Positions 1 to 10,400 of a DNA stretch of 64,000 nucleotides are shown piece by piece; the stretch's first letter is position 1, and each line of letters starts with the position of its first letter. Made by a program: the position numbers and the translations under genes. This stretch comes from Gilliamella sp. ESL0441 (GTDB lineage Bacteria; Pseudomonadota; Gammaproteobacteria; Enterobacterales; Orbaceae), in the NCBI RefSeq assembly GCF_019469185.1, contig NZ_CP048264.1, positions 2,604,001-2,668,000 on the forward strand. Reading direction: 5' to 3'. The notes beneath the pieces were generated by a model. The model was given only the letters and a program-made list of their open reading frames with translations. It made no database searches and was not told the origin of the DNA.

Positions 1-468
1 TTCTTTATCTCCTGAAATGTCGTTTCAACCTAGGAAAAATGACGCATGATAAGATCTGCTATTGAGTAAGTATTGAGTTTAAAACTAAATGGTATCAATA
101 TATTCACTATTGGTTAATTTGCTCTACATACAGAGATTTACATAAAATAGGGAGTCGTAGCAGAAATATTTGCTATATATAGATATTATTCTGCTAATTT
201 TGGTCGAAGAATAGCATAGGTGACTATAATAAAAATTGAATTAAATAAAATTAAATTAAGTCGTTAATCTCTTACCAAACAAAAAATGTTCAAGAGCTAG
301 TAATTATTGATGATGAACACTCGATTAAACAACCAAATTTACAGTATCGGTCTACGCTGTTGGTGTGATAAAAAATAGTTATCATTTTTCTTTATAAAAA
401 GCATTTTGTGTTAAAATTTAATACGTTGATAAAATAAGAAATTATTGCACAAAATGCTATTTCGAATG
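1..468. other. AT-rich intergenic stretch with relic sequence
   Basis: I see no intact gene here. Bases 276-372 align loosely with 23101-23207 (separate entry). An 11-bp perfect inverted repeat, AGCATTTTGTG at 400-410 and its complement at 448-458, sits just before the rtcB remnant and could fold as a hairpin. The rest is featureless AT-rich DNA. Confidence 0.5.
276..372 (+). pseudogene. Degenerate copy of relic X (see 23101-23207)
   Basis: By eye this stretch aligns with 23101-23207 at roughly 70% identity, sharing blocks such as gattattgatg-like and agtatcgg-like segments. The better copy reads as about 35 codons ending in a stop. This copy has lost the frame. The parent gene is not recognised. 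Its position just left of the rtcB remnant mirrors the right copy, which lies just beyond the second radC cassette, so it may mark the edge of a repeated unit. Confidence 0.45.
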
Positions 469-1066
469 TTACACCTTAAACGTAACCCACGGTTTAAGTT
501 TGACCACTGTTTGAATCAAACCGGCGTTTTGTTGTGCTTTAATCACTGGTGTGATAGGTTTATAGGCTGTAGGGGCCTCTTCACGTAGGCGTTCTTCTTT
601 TAAAGTAATACATTGCCATGGCAAATTAACCTTATCATATTCGACTTTTTTGCTACGCATAGCCTGTCGTCTTTCTGCTCGACCAGCACCGTGTGAACAA
701 GACCATAACCAATCAGCATGGCCTTTACCCACTGCTACATAAGAGTGATCACCCATTGAACCTGGGATTAAAGCTATCTGACCAGCATAAGCAGGCGTCG
801 CCCCTTTACGATGAATATTCATCTCATGTTCAGGCAAAATGATATTGTGCGAAATATCGACCACGAGTTGACTATCATCTTGATGAAAAATAGTTGAAAG
901 CGATTTACGTATCAATTCGGTAATCACAATTCGATTAATCCAAGCATAACGCGCAGCAACGCCCATAGCTTGAATAGGCTTGTTCGTGACTATCTGTTAA
1001 ACCAAACAATCCTGATTTTGGTTGTTTTTCATTAGTCGGCCATAAAGCTTTTGCTTTAACTTGCAA
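469..1066 (-). pseudogene. rtcB remnant: C-terminal third only
   Basis: The open part (966 down to 469) encodes 165 residues almost identical to the C-terminus of the intact RtcB at 15869-17266, including the catalytic-site SHGAGR motif. Homology continues upstream to about 1066 but is broken by a frameshift near 972 and then stops. The N-terminal metal-binding DxxCGMR motif and the NHF motif are missing, so it cannot be a working ligase. Beyond the break, 1066-1100 weakly resembles the region upstream of the intact gene (about 17293-17325), so this may be a full copy with a large internal deletion. It forms a direct repeat with the intact gene, about 15.4 kb apart. Confidence 0.9.
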
Positions 1067-1199
1067 ACTCAAACTAAATTATGACAATTACTTTTTAAGC
1101 GACAGGTATTATTTCTGCTTTGTTTTTTTTAAATATTCGATTGAAAAAATTATCAATATTGTTGCATATATTTTTATGTGTTGAAATTTAAATCTATTG

Positions 1200-1205
1200 T
1201 ATAAT
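1200..1205 (+). promoter_or_regulatory. Candidate -10 element for the GAPS6-like pair
   Basis: A consensus TATAAT lies about 50 bases before the start of the 109-residue gene. No good -35 hexamer sits 17 bases upstream, so the call is tentative. A clear AAGG ribosome-binding site at 1245-1248 precedes the ATG at 1257. Confidence 0.3.
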
Positions 1206-1256
1206 TATACAGTGTTTTATGTGTAAACGATAACTTGTTATAAGAAGGTTTGGATT

Positions 1257-1586
1257 ATGGGATTTTTAACAACAACAATATTATCTGGAGCTATTTACGA
1301 TATATTCAAAGGTGGTTTGTCAATAACTAAAAATGCATTAGCTAGTCGATTAAAAAATTGGTTAATTGATGATACAACGCTAGAGAATTTAGCAGACAAA
1401 CTACAAAAATTAAATTTAAATGATGAGATGAGTGAAAAAGCGATAGAAAATAAAATAAATTCTTCGAATGAATTGAAGAATTTGTTAGGCAATATTTCTG
1501 CGCGTAATGTTAATATTCAAATTCACTCAGGAACTGGCGATAATATCATTGGCAATAAAATTACTAACGGGAATAATAATGAATAA
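1257..1586 (+). CDS. gapS6a: GapS6a-like small protein of a two-gene defence pair
   Basis: This 109-residue protein has an amphipathic N-terminus (TTTILSGAIYDIFKGG), a helical middle rich in Leu, Asn and Lys, and a C-terminal beta-type motif (HSGTGDNIIGNKI). From memory this matches the GapS6a family of the GAPS6 anti-phage system, where a small protein precedes a large repeat protein. The next gene overlaps its stop by 8 bases, so the two are translationally coupled. The same GDNxxGNK motif opens the partner protein, suggesting a shared docking or oligomerisation element. The AAGG at 1245-1248 supports the ATG at 1257. Biochemical function is not evident from sequence. The family assignment is recall, not a search result. 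Confidence 0.6.
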   Translation: MGFLTTTILSGAIYDIFKGGLSITKNALASRLKNWLIDDTTLENLADKLQKLNLNDEMSEKAIENKINSSNELKNLLGNISARNVNIQIHSGTGDNIIGNKITNGNNNE

Positions 1587-4500
1587 AAATGAATCGTCTA
1601 TTCCACATCAAATTCATAAAGGTTCTGGTGATAATGTTTATGGTAATAAATATGTAAATAATATAAGTACTAATAATTTATTTATATATGCTGACATTGT
1701 TCCAGAAAATCTTCGAAAGATTGTTTTAGATATTCTTAATGACTTACGAGATTATAAAGCAGATGAGGCAAAAATAAAACTTACTGTTTTAAAGTCCTTT
1801 AATAATATAGATGAAGAAAGTTCAGCAATAATTGAAACACTTTCAATACATAGTAATTTAATTGAAAAAGAAAATTTAGAAAATGCCTTATTTGTTATCA
1901 ATACTTATTTGACCAAATATGAAAATTCATTAATTAAGGATCTATGTTTATCTGCTTTGATTGAATTACTTCATAAGCAAAATAAACATCACGAAGCATT
2001 GGAACGTTACAAACATGAAAGCAAACCTGGAGAATTTGCTAAAAAATCTTATTTCTATTTTTTAGCCGATTCAGAAGAGTTAGAAACAATCTTTAATTTT
2101 GAAAAATTTTCTCTAACAGAACATGAATTAGAAGGAATTGTTTGTGGGGCTTTGCGTCATAATAAAGGAGATATCGCGTACGCGGTCGCTGATTTTTTAA
2201 ATCTTAATTTTAACTCTTATAATAGCAAGTTTTTACTTTTATTCGCCAGAGCTGTCAAATTAAATCCAATCATAAGCGTAGTCCATTATTGGCTTTGTAC
2301 TTCAGAACAACGAAATGAAATATTGGATATTTCTAATCAGATAATACACTTATTTGAAGAATCTGGATGTAAAGATTATCGTATTTTTAATATTGCAACA
2401 CCTATTATTCATTATATACGCGGTGATCATGATGGCTTATTATCATTATGTAGAAAATATAAAAATGAAGTAGAAAAAGTAGATGAATTTGTAGCTCAAT
2501 GTATCGATAAAAATGTTGTTACTAGGAGTTCTGATACGTCAGAAATAGATTTTAATAAAGTATTTGATGATGATAATTATCAAAAAGAAGTATTAGACAA
2601 TGTATTAAGGAAAAACCAGATTTCGCCAAAAGAAGTTTTTCTTTTAAGTCGCGTAGCTTCTCCACAACAAATAAGAAATTGGCTTAAAGAGTATGGACAG
2701 TTTGCCACAGAGGATAAAATAGAATCCGACTTCAATTCATTTTATTTAGAAATATTATCTGTGCTTAATAATAAAGATTTCAAACAAATTCGTAAAATTC
2801 AAAGCGTTTTTTATACTTTTATAAATAAATATTCTGAAATAATAAATGAATTAAACCCTGAATATATTCTAGAGATGGCTGAAAGATTACTTAATATAGA
2901 TTTAGCTTATGAAGCAAGCAAATTGCTTAAGTTTTTAATTATATCTCATGATGATTTTTGGAATTCATGGTTGATTTATATATACATTAATAGTTTATAT
3001 AAAGGACAACAATATTTACAGCTATCTCAATTTTTAGATAAAGTTCAAAAAGAAACATGGAATAGCGATATTTATATTATAAAATCGGCAATTACCTCAT
3101 TTGTTGGGAATTTTATTGAAGCTGAAAAAATAATTAAAGAAGGACTTAATTTTAACAGATTAAGCCTAACTTCTTGGGAATGCTTAGTTCATTTAAATAT
3201 AAAATTAAAAAAAAATAAAATTGAATGTGTTTTGAATGATATTCCAGAAGAACTCTTTAATGAACCAAGTCGAGTAGGAACTCGCTTATTAATATTGATG
3301 GCTAACAATAATCTTTTTAATAAAGCTGAAAAGATTATTGTTTCATGGTTTATCCAATCCCCAAATAGAACAACAGCTACTTATCTTACCGATTTTAGTT
3401 TTAGTATCAATGATGTGGAATTTGGTTCAAAAGTTAATACCGAAATATTAGTTTCTGACAAAATCATTAATTGCTTGGGTGGTATAACTTATAAATCAGA
3501 TGATAAAGTCATCACTAAATTAATTGTAGAAAATCCAAAAGTTAATCATGAAATGATTTTAAATGCTTCTTCACCAATAGCAAAATTCTTAAATGAGCTT
3601 TCTATTGGCGAAAGAAGAAGTTATTCAATGAACGTCATTGAAATTCTTGAGCGAACAAGCCCATATACAACTGCTGTAAATTTAGCTATTAAGCTAAGAG
3701 AAAGATTAAATGATGGAAATGATTGTTTTTATTCTTTTAAACTTCCCGAAGATCCCGATCAGATAATACAATTTTTCGAGGAAAAGTGTGCTTTTGATAA
3801 AGATTTTCAAAAAAATAAAAATTTTAAAAATCCATCATTCCCAATGATTTACAAAACCTATCTTATGGGCAAAGTACATGATCCAATTAATGCTGCTTTA
3901 GAACAATTTACAAAAAATATATATGTTAAACACGATTTAGTTGAGCAGGGGGATGAGTTAACAAAAAATGTTATCTTAGATATATATACTATTTGCTATT
4001 TAGCTTTAACACAATTATCAAAAAATTTAGAACAAACTGGATTAAATATAAAAATAACATTAGAAACCAAGTCATATTTAGAAAATTGGATAGCAAAAAT
4101 TGAGTTTAGTGAAGATTTCAGAATTGGTCTTGATGATAATGGAATATTAATAAAAAACACGTCAGACGATATAAAAAGAAATTTTGGTGATATGATTAAT
4201 GAAATAAAACATATAATTAAAATAGCAGATATTGTTTATCTTGAACTTATTGATGTCCCTTTTGAATTGTTAAATTTTCAAGAATTCATTGATACTGCCA
4301 CATATACAACAATATTGGCAGCTATTAGCCTTGATCTGCATTTATTATGTATTGATCAAATATTTTGCAAATTTCTACCAGTCTTGGGCATAAAAATTTA
4401 TAACCCAAAAAATTTATTTTCTGAATTGACGGATTCATTAGATTTTCAAACAAAAAAATTTGGTCTGTATCTACATGCGTCAAATTGTATTCCTTATGTT

Positions 4501-4962
4501 TTAAATTATAATGACTTTTTTTTATTAGCAAAATCACAAGATGTTTTTGCAGATCAATGGCTTGTAAAAATGCTTAATAAGTATCCCCAAGTAATAGATA
4601 ATTTTGAAGGATATAAACAATTTCTTATTACAATTCTATCTAGATTTATTGTTAATTGTTATTTTCAAAAAAAATTTTTACAAAGAAATCCAATACAAGA
4701 GTTTAAAGTTAATAATCCTTTTAGTTGTGGTGTTGATGATGTATTCTATGCGTGTTGCAATAATATATTAAAATATCCTTGTAATTTAGCTAGCGAAGAA
4801 AAGTTAGCTATTTTTCTATATAATCTCATAGATCGTTATAAAAGCTTAGAACCACTTCTTAAATGGCTGAGAATCGCCGCAAACTCTTTTATTTCTGGGC
4901 ATTTTATGAGTTTTGATGAAATTAATAGGCAAATATCTAACCATAGTAAATTAAAGAAATAA
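1579..4962 (+). CDS. gapS6b: GapS6b-like large helical-repeat protein with PIN-like C-terminal region
   Basis: The protein has 1127 residues. An open frame extends upstream to 1507, but the ATG at 1579 (MNKNESS) is preferred because it gives the usual 8-base overlap with the preceding gene. Residues 10-25 carry the GSGDNVYGNK motif shared with the small partner. About residues 40-800 are degenerate helical repeats of TPR type (recurring LNxxLxxEA and xxAxKL patterns). About residues 870-960 look like the end of a PIN nuclease fold: a Thr/Asp-rich helix (DTATYTTILAAISL) followed by a strand and acidic residue (HLLCID), then a second helix. This fits the GAPS6 plan of sensor repeats plus an RNase-like domain. 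The PIN call is by pattern only and its acidic residues were not aligned. It converges on radC with a 67-base gap. Confidence 0.6.
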   Translation: MNKNESSIPHQIHKGSGDNVYGNKYVNNISTNNLFIYADIVPENLRKIVLDILNDLRDYKADEAKIKLTVLKSFNNIDEESSAIIETLSIHSNLIEKENLENALFVINTYLTKYENSLIKDLCLSALIELLHKQNKHHEALERYKHESKPGEFAKKSYFYFLADSEELETIFNFEKFSLTEHELEGIVCGALRHNKGDIAYAVADFLNLNFNSYNSKFLLLFARAVKLNPIISVVHYWLCTSEQRNEILDISNQIIHLFEESGCKDYRIFNIATPIIHYIRGDHDGLLSLCRKYKNEVEKVDEFVAQCIDKNVVTRSSDTSEIDFNKVFDDDNYQKEVLDNVLRKNQISPKEVFLLSRVASPQQIRNWLKEYGQFATEDKIESDFNSFYLEILSVLNNKDFKQIRKIQSVFYTFINKYSEIINELNPEYILEMAERLLNIDLAYEASKLLKFLIISHDDFWNSWLIYIYINSLYKGQQYLQLSQFLDKVQKETWNSDIYIIKSAITSFVGNFIEAEKIIKEGLNFNRLSLTSWECLVHLNIKLKKNKIECVLNDIPEELFNEPSRVGTRLLILMANNNLFNKAEKIIVSWFIQSPNRTTATYLTDFSFSINDVEFGSKVNTEILVSDKIINCLGGITYKSDDKVITKLIVENPKVNHEMILNASSPIAKFLNELSIGERRSYSMNVIEILERTSPYTTAVNLAIKLRERLNDGNDCFYSFKLPEDPDQIIQFFEEKCAFDKDFQKNKNFKNPSFPMIYKTYLMGKVHDPINAALEQFTKNIYVKHDLVEQGDELTKNVILDIYTICYLALTQLSKNLEQTGLNIKITLETKSYLENWIAKIEFSEDFRIGLDDNGILIKNTSDDIKRNFGDMINEIKHIIKIADIVYLELIDVPFELLNFQEFIDTATYTTILAAISLDLHLLCIDQIFCKFLPVLGIKIYNPKNLFSELTDSLDFQTKKFGLYLHASNCIPYVLNYNDFFLLAKSQDVFADQWLVKMLNKYPQVIDNFEGYKQFLITILSRFIVNCYFQKKFLQRNPIQEFKVNNPFSCGVDDVFYACCNNILKYPCNLASEEKLAIFLYNLIDRYKSLEPLLKWLRIAANSFISGHFMSFDEINRQISNHSKLKK

Positions 4963-5029
4963 TGTTTAATATTAATAAAATCAGATTCTGCCAAATTATT
5001 GTAAATTTAAAGGGGGGAATAATAAAAAA

Positions 5030-5725
5030 TTATCCCTCTTTCCCCAAAACCCTCTCCACCGCCTTCACCGTTATCCCCAGAATTTTAGCAATATCCTCAA
5101 CCGAAACACCTTTTTCCAACAAAGCAGTAATCAATATTTTCTTTTCAGTCTCAGCTTTTACTTTTATTTCTTTCGCTTTCTGTTGAGCTGTTTTTGTTTT
5201 ATCCCTTTCAACCGCCAACTTCTCTTTAGCAATTAACTTTTCTTCTTTACGAATACGTTCAACCACTTGATAAGTTGGTACGTATTTTAGGCTTTGTTCT
5301 AACTCGTCCATAAGCTTAGTACTGCGGAAGCTAATATAGGATTTAGGGGTGATAATTAGGTGGTCGATTAGGTCGATATTCAAAATACGGCCGACTTGAA
5401 TGAGGCGATCGGTGATATCTTTATCGGCATCCGACGGCGTCAGCGATCCTGACGGGTGATTATGAACTAATATCACGCGTGAGGCGTTTTTCATTACCGC
5501 AACACGAAATACATTCATCGGTTCAACATCGACCGATTTATAACTGCCAAGCGCAATCAGTTCGAGATACAGGATATAACCAGCTTGATTCATCCCAATC
5601 ATCCAAAGATGCTCTTTTTCTTGGTCGATTTGGTTATCACGCAATAACACACGTTGCATAATGCTGTAGACATCATCCGTGCCTTCAATATAGCGTTTGT
5701 CATGCTTGGTTAGTTTTATATCCAT
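5030..5725 (-). CDS. RadC-like JAB/MPN metalloprotease-fold protein, copy A
   Basis: The 231-residue protein carries the JAMM metal-binding signature HNHPSGSLTPSDAD at about residues 96-109, with an upstream Glu in VDVEPMNVF. It lacks the N-terminal helix-hairpin-helix region of chromosomal RadC, as is typical of RadC proteins in islands and prophages. The C-terminus is a charged coiled coil (about 170-200) followed by a small HTH-like segment (VEDIAKILGITVKAVERVL). The start is supported by the AAGGTG site upstream. It heads a cassette duplicated at 20545-22804, and copies A and B differ mainly in the C-terminal tail. RadC function is unsettled; roles in recombination or anti-restriction have been suggested for the family. 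Confidence 0.85.
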   Translation of the reverse strand: MDIKLTKHDKRYIEGTDDVYSIMQRVLLRDNQIDQEKEHLWMIGMNQAGYILYLELIALGSYKSVDVEPMNVFRVAVMKNASRVILVHNHPSGSLTPSDADKDITDRLIQVGRILNIDLIDHLIITPKSYISFRSTKLMDELEQSLKYVPTYQVVERIRKEEKLIAKEKLAVERDKTKTAQQKAKEIKVKAETEKKILITALLEKGVSVEDIAKILGITVKAVERVLGKEG

Positions 5726-6015
5726 TTTATCACCTTGTAAAATCAGTTAAAAAATAATATAGCATATTTTTCTTAGACTTAGCAGTAGTTAATTAATCTT
5801 GGTCATACCTATGATAACTATTTTATGTTTGCCTGATAGGTTCATCGAATACTGCAATAAAAATCATTTAGCATTTTAGTTTGGATTCTAATTTTACTAA
5901 TTTTTATTATAAAACGCCTAAAATAACAGCAGATAATTCAATATCAACAATCCAATCTAATAAGTTCAACAGTTTAAAATAGTTGGGCGACTTTTTGACT
6001 AGTTCGGACAAATGA
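5726..6015. repeat. Duplicated spacer, copy A
   Basis: This is the counterpart of 21250-21540. The two are in direct orientation about 15.5 kb apart, and with the flanking radC genes form a repeat of around 1 kb at high identity. No open frame is seen in it. Confidence 0.85.
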
Positions 6016-6477
6016 TTATTGCTTCAAAGCAAGCTTACTTGATATTTTTTGTATCCCACCAATAGAATAATGACAGCATAATAATATTGCCGGATATATT
6101 ATAAAATTGAGGGTTATCATTGATGTGATACCTAACATCCCCATAATAAAATCTAGATTAAAAGCAAATTTATTAGTATCTTCCATTACTAACATTGGGA
6201 CAATAGGCGGCATTGCGGGAATTATAATACCAATTGGCACTCCGCAAATCACTAAACCTATCGGTCCTTTTATTTTATTTAGAAGATAGATTGAAATCAG
6301 AATAAAACAGAAATAACATAAACCATAACATATCAAATAATATAATTCTGGTGTGCGATGTTTTGCGATAATCATTCGATAACACCATTGGTAACTTAGA
6401 TAGGCACCGATAAAATTAAATAAAACGATAATGACTAAATTACTTATTTTCACTAGCTTGTCCTTTTTTATCTTCAA
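6016..6477 (-). CDS. Four-helix membrane protein, putative effector immunity, copy A
   Basis: This 153-residue hydrophobic protein has about four membrane segments (roughly residues 10-30, 45-65, 70-95 and 110-140) and no enzymatic motif. It corresponds to the 156-residue protein at 21541-22011, sharing near-identical N- and C-termini (SIGGIQKISSKLALKQ) but a diverged middle. In copy B it overlaps the 3' end of a PAAR effector, the usual place for a cognate immunity gene. Here the effector is broken, leaving an orphan immunity gene. The diverged middle with conserved ends suggests specificity evolves there. The immunity role is inferred from position only. Confidence 0.6.
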   Translation of the reverse strand: MKIKKDKLVKISNLVIIVLFNFIGAYLSYQWCYRMIIAKHRTPELYYLICYGLCYFCFILISIYLLNKIKGPIGLVICGVPIGIIIPAMPPIVPMLVMEDTNKFAFNLDFIMGMLGITSMITLNFIIYPAILLCCHYSIGGIQKISSKLALKQ

Positions 6478-7012
6478 TCTTTTTTACCGCTTCTTCCAAA
6501 GAGTCAGGTAATAAATAAAGTTCTTGTAGACCATATTCATCTAAAACAGATGAAATGGCATACGCACAATATGGGAAATAAAAAGGAGCAATTGCATAAT
6601 TACCATTAATAATTCTTTTTTCAATATTCAGCGCTTGATCTCGTGTTAAAGTGATTTCACGTTGAGAAACATAATCACCATTTTCCGCATGGTATTTATA
6701 AATTGTTCTATTGAAAAAGGGATGTCTCCATCATCATAAAAAGCTTCTGCTTGTCCTCGATATTGTCGCATGTAATCGCCATTGGGATCAAAAAGTTAGG
6801 TATTTTGCCTTTAATAAGAATGTATAGTGCAGAATGAGTTCCATATCCTAAAATGTCATTTCTTACAGTAAATTAGCTTCTACATTTTGCTGACTATTTT
6901 TTCCACTTTATTGCTTAAATTCTTATACCTGTAATTTTTTTCACCAATAAAATGGCACTTTTTATTTTTATAATTTTATTATAACCAATTGGTGAAGATT
7001 TACATGCAGATG
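6440..7012 (-). pseudogene. Broken PAAR effector, toxin domain remnant (copy A)
   Basis: The DNA parallels the C-terminal two thirds of the effector at 21974-22804. The reading frame is lost by an indel near 6697 and later stops, and homology fades near 7012, so the PAAR domain is absent. The Cys motif (PYCAYAISSVL) of the toxin domain survives. The remnant overlaps the immunity start by 38 bases, exactly as in copy B. An orphan toxin fragment kept with an intact immunity gene is common in polymorphic toxin loci. Confidence 0.8.
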
Positions 7013-7409
7013 TTTTAAAATTATTAGCCTTTTAAAAAGATAAAATTGACTATCACTAGCAAAACAACGTTCGTAATAAATAACTAAATATTGATGTTGA
7101 ACTTAACGAACGATGCGATAACTAAAACTTAGTCGTTAATATTTCGCATGTGATAAATTTAACTGCTATTTACTACTATTATGTTTTTTTATTTTTTTAT
7201 ATAAAAGATAAGTTTTTAGTGCTAGGTTAAATGCTGAGTGTCGAATGATAAAAATAAATTTATCAACAAAAAAAATTAATTAACGAATCACCATCTTAAA
7301 TAGTCTACCGAAGAAATGCTTAGAAAATAAAAAAATAGCTATAAAATTATACAAAATTTGAGATAATAAAAAAGGATAAAGGATATAACTTCAATGGAGA
7401 TAGTGCTTA
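7013..7409. other. AT-rich intergenic region upstream of hsdR
   Basis: About 400 bases without an open frame I trust. A short inverted repeat, TTAACGA at 7103-7109 and TCGTTAA at 7133-7139, is visible. The hsdR promoter should lie here but no convincing pair of hexamers stands out. A GGAGA ribosome-binding site precedes the ATG at 7410. Confidence 0.4.
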
Positions 7410-10400
7410 ATGATAATAATTAAAGAGCAATCAAATTTTGGTTTTCTAGTTGAACACGATCCACTGTTTGTCGAATTAGCGTGTACAGCTGAGCGAGCAT
7501 TTAGCAGTGATCCTAATACCACATTAATAAAATTACGGCAATTAGCTGAAGCAATGGCACAACATATTGCTGCCAAGGCTGGTATTGAATTTAATGAACG
7601 CACTTCGCAGTCTGATTTGTTGTATAAGATTAGTAATGAACTCAAATTAGACCCCATTATCCGTAATCTTTTTCATACATTACGTATTGAAGGGAATAAA
7701 GCTACTCATCAATTTAAAACCAAGCACAAAGAAGCAAAAGATGGACTTTTAGTTGCTTACAAATTAGCGATATGGTTTCACCAATCTTTTAGTCAAGCTG
7801 GTGTGCAATTTAAACCAGAACCTTTTAAACCACTTGTTGACCCCAGCGAGCATTTGCGCAGTTTACAGTCAGAAATCAGTAAACTTAAAATAGAACTAGA
7901 ACAAGCCAATATTGAACTCAATTCAAGTCAACAATTTAATGAATTACTCGCTAAAGAAAAGACTGAATTTGAAACCTTAGCTTTAAAAATGGATGAAGAG
8001 GCGCGATCCCTATCTCAACAGGCCCAAGAAAATGAGGCAATGTTACTCAAACAACAGAAAGAATATGAAATAAAGATTAAGGATTTACAACAAGCACTTG
8101 CTCTACAAGATTTAAAAGCTCAAAAAGTATCTCGTAATACAATAAGTAATAAAGCTAAGAAAGCAAGTCAACAAATAGAATTAAGCGAAGAACTCACACG
8201 AATTTTAATTGATATGCAGCTTATTGAAGCGGGTTGGCAAGCTGACACCGAACAGTTAAATTATAAAAAGGGTACTCGCCCAGAAAAAAATAAATATTTA
8301 GCCATTGCCGAATGGCCGACAGAACATAAAGGCGAAAAAGGATGGGCTGATTATGTTTTATTTGCGGGATTAACACCAATTGCAGTTGTTGAAGCTAAGA
8401 AAAAGAATAAAAATGTTTCCGGAAAAATCGGTCAAGCTGAACGTTATAGTAAAGGCTTCCAAGTATTACCACCATTGATTGGTGCATGGGAACTTGAAAA
8501 AAGAACGATTGCTTGGCCTGATGAATCAGATTGCCACTACAAAATTCCTTTTGTTTATTCTTGTAATGGTCGTCCATACATTAAGCAATTAGCTGAACAG
8601 TCAGGAACATGGTTTCGTGATGTTCGTGATGGCGCCAATTTAAAGCGTCCTTTATTCTCCTTTCATTCACCACAAGGACTCTTAGATCTACTTAATCGTA
8701 GTCGAGAAAACGCTGAACAACAACTAAAACAAGAACCATTTGCCTATTTGCAATTAAGGGATTATCAAGAGAAAGCAATTGTTGCCACAGAAAACACCCT
8801 TTCCAAGGGGATACGAACCGCTTTAATTGCGATGGCAACAGGAACAGGTAAAACTCGCACAATTATAGGCCTGATGTACCGCTTTTTAAAAACTGAACGA
8901 TTTAAACGAATTCTATTTTTAGTCGATCGTACCGCTTTAGGAGAACAGGCAATAGATTCTTTTAATGAAGCCACGTTAGAACAGAATCTCACTTTATCTA
9001 AAATCTATAACTTAGCCGAGCTTGGTTCTATGGTGACTGAAGCTGAAACACGAATACAAGTGGCAACCGTGCAAGCAATGGTCAACCGCATTTTTATGAG
9101 CGATAATCCACCTTTAATCGATCAGTTTGATTGTATTATAATTGACGAGGCGCACCGTGGTTATACTTTAGATCAAGAAATGACAGAAGGTGAGATGGCA
9201 ATACGTGACGCCACGCAATATTTATCAAGTTACCGTCGAGTATTAGATTATTTTGATGCGGTAAAAATTGCGCTAACGGCAACACCCGCAAAACATACTA
9301 GCGATATTTTTGGTAAGCCTGTTTATATTTATTCATATCGAGAAGCTGTTGCCGATGACTGGTTAATTGATCATGAACCGCCAATACGTTATCAAACTTT
9401 ATTAACACAAAATGGTATTACGTTTACTAAAGGTGAAAAAGTCAGTGCCATCAATACGCAAACCGGTGAAGTTAAAACCGCTGAATTAGAAGATGAGCTT
9501 AATTTTGAAGTCGACGCGTTTAATCGTCGGGTTATAAATGAAAACTTTAACCGAGTAATTTGCGAACAATTGGTGAATGAACTCGATCCGTTTGGTGAAG
9601 AAAAAACATTAATCTTCTGTGCTACCGATCTGCATGCAGATATGGTTAAACGCTTATTAGATGATGCATTTAAGAATCTCTATAATGGTGAATATAATCA
9701 AGCTGCTGTCGCTAAAATTACCGGGCAGAGTGATAAAGTTAATCAATTAATCAAACAATTTAAAAATGAACGCTATCCAAATATAGCTATCACTGTTGAT
9801 TTATTAACAACGGGTATTGATGTGCTTAAGATTTGTAATTTAGTCTTTATGCGCCGAGTCAAATCCCGTATCTTATATGAACAAATGATTGGTCGTGCAA
9901 CAAGACGATGTGATAGCATAGGTAAAACGGTATTTCGAATATATGATCCGGTTGATATTTATGCCGCATTAAAAGACGTCAATACTATGCAACCGTTAGT
10001 TAAAGATCCTAATATCCCCCTTGAACAATTAATTGAGGAACTAAGTGATCCTAAATTATTGGCTAAAGCATTACAAACACCAGGCGATATGGCGGGTGAA
10101 ACTTATGCTGATGTAATTTTGAATCAATTAAATCAAAAATTAATGCGAATCTTGCGTAAGGCCGAGCAAAAAGCAGAAAATAAACCTGAATTAAGACAAA
10201 AGTTAGATGAATTACAAACCTTATGGGATGTTGAACCGAAAAAACTACATAATTATTTACATGAAATTGGTCCTGAATCTGCTGCGAATTTTATCAAACA
10301 ACATCATGGGTTAATTAATCAATTAAATGAAGTCAATCGATTGCTAGGTAGTGAACGTTTACCACTCATTTCTCAACATGAAGATCATCTTCGAGAACGC

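Noticed and set aside
400..458. Inverted repeat as an insertion-sequence end
   Set aside because: The arms are only 37 bases apart with no transposase nearby, so a hairpin is the simpler reading.
469..966. Open 165-codon frame as a stand-alone gene
   Set aside because: It is the 3' end of rtcB with a frameshift just upstream and no ribosome-binding site, so it is treated as a pseudogene.
1507..1578. Upstream extension of the GapS6b-like gene
   Set aside because: It lies wholly inside the preceding gene. The ATG at 1579 gives a normal short overlap and puts the shared motif at the N-terminus.
4962..5186. Plus-strand 74-codon frame after the GapS6b-like gene
   Set aside because: It is antisense to the conserved C-terminus of radC copy A and has no family features.
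5726..6015. CRISPR or tandem repeat
   Set aside because: The repeat is a two-copy dispersed duplication; no regularly spaced short repeats were found anywhere in the window.
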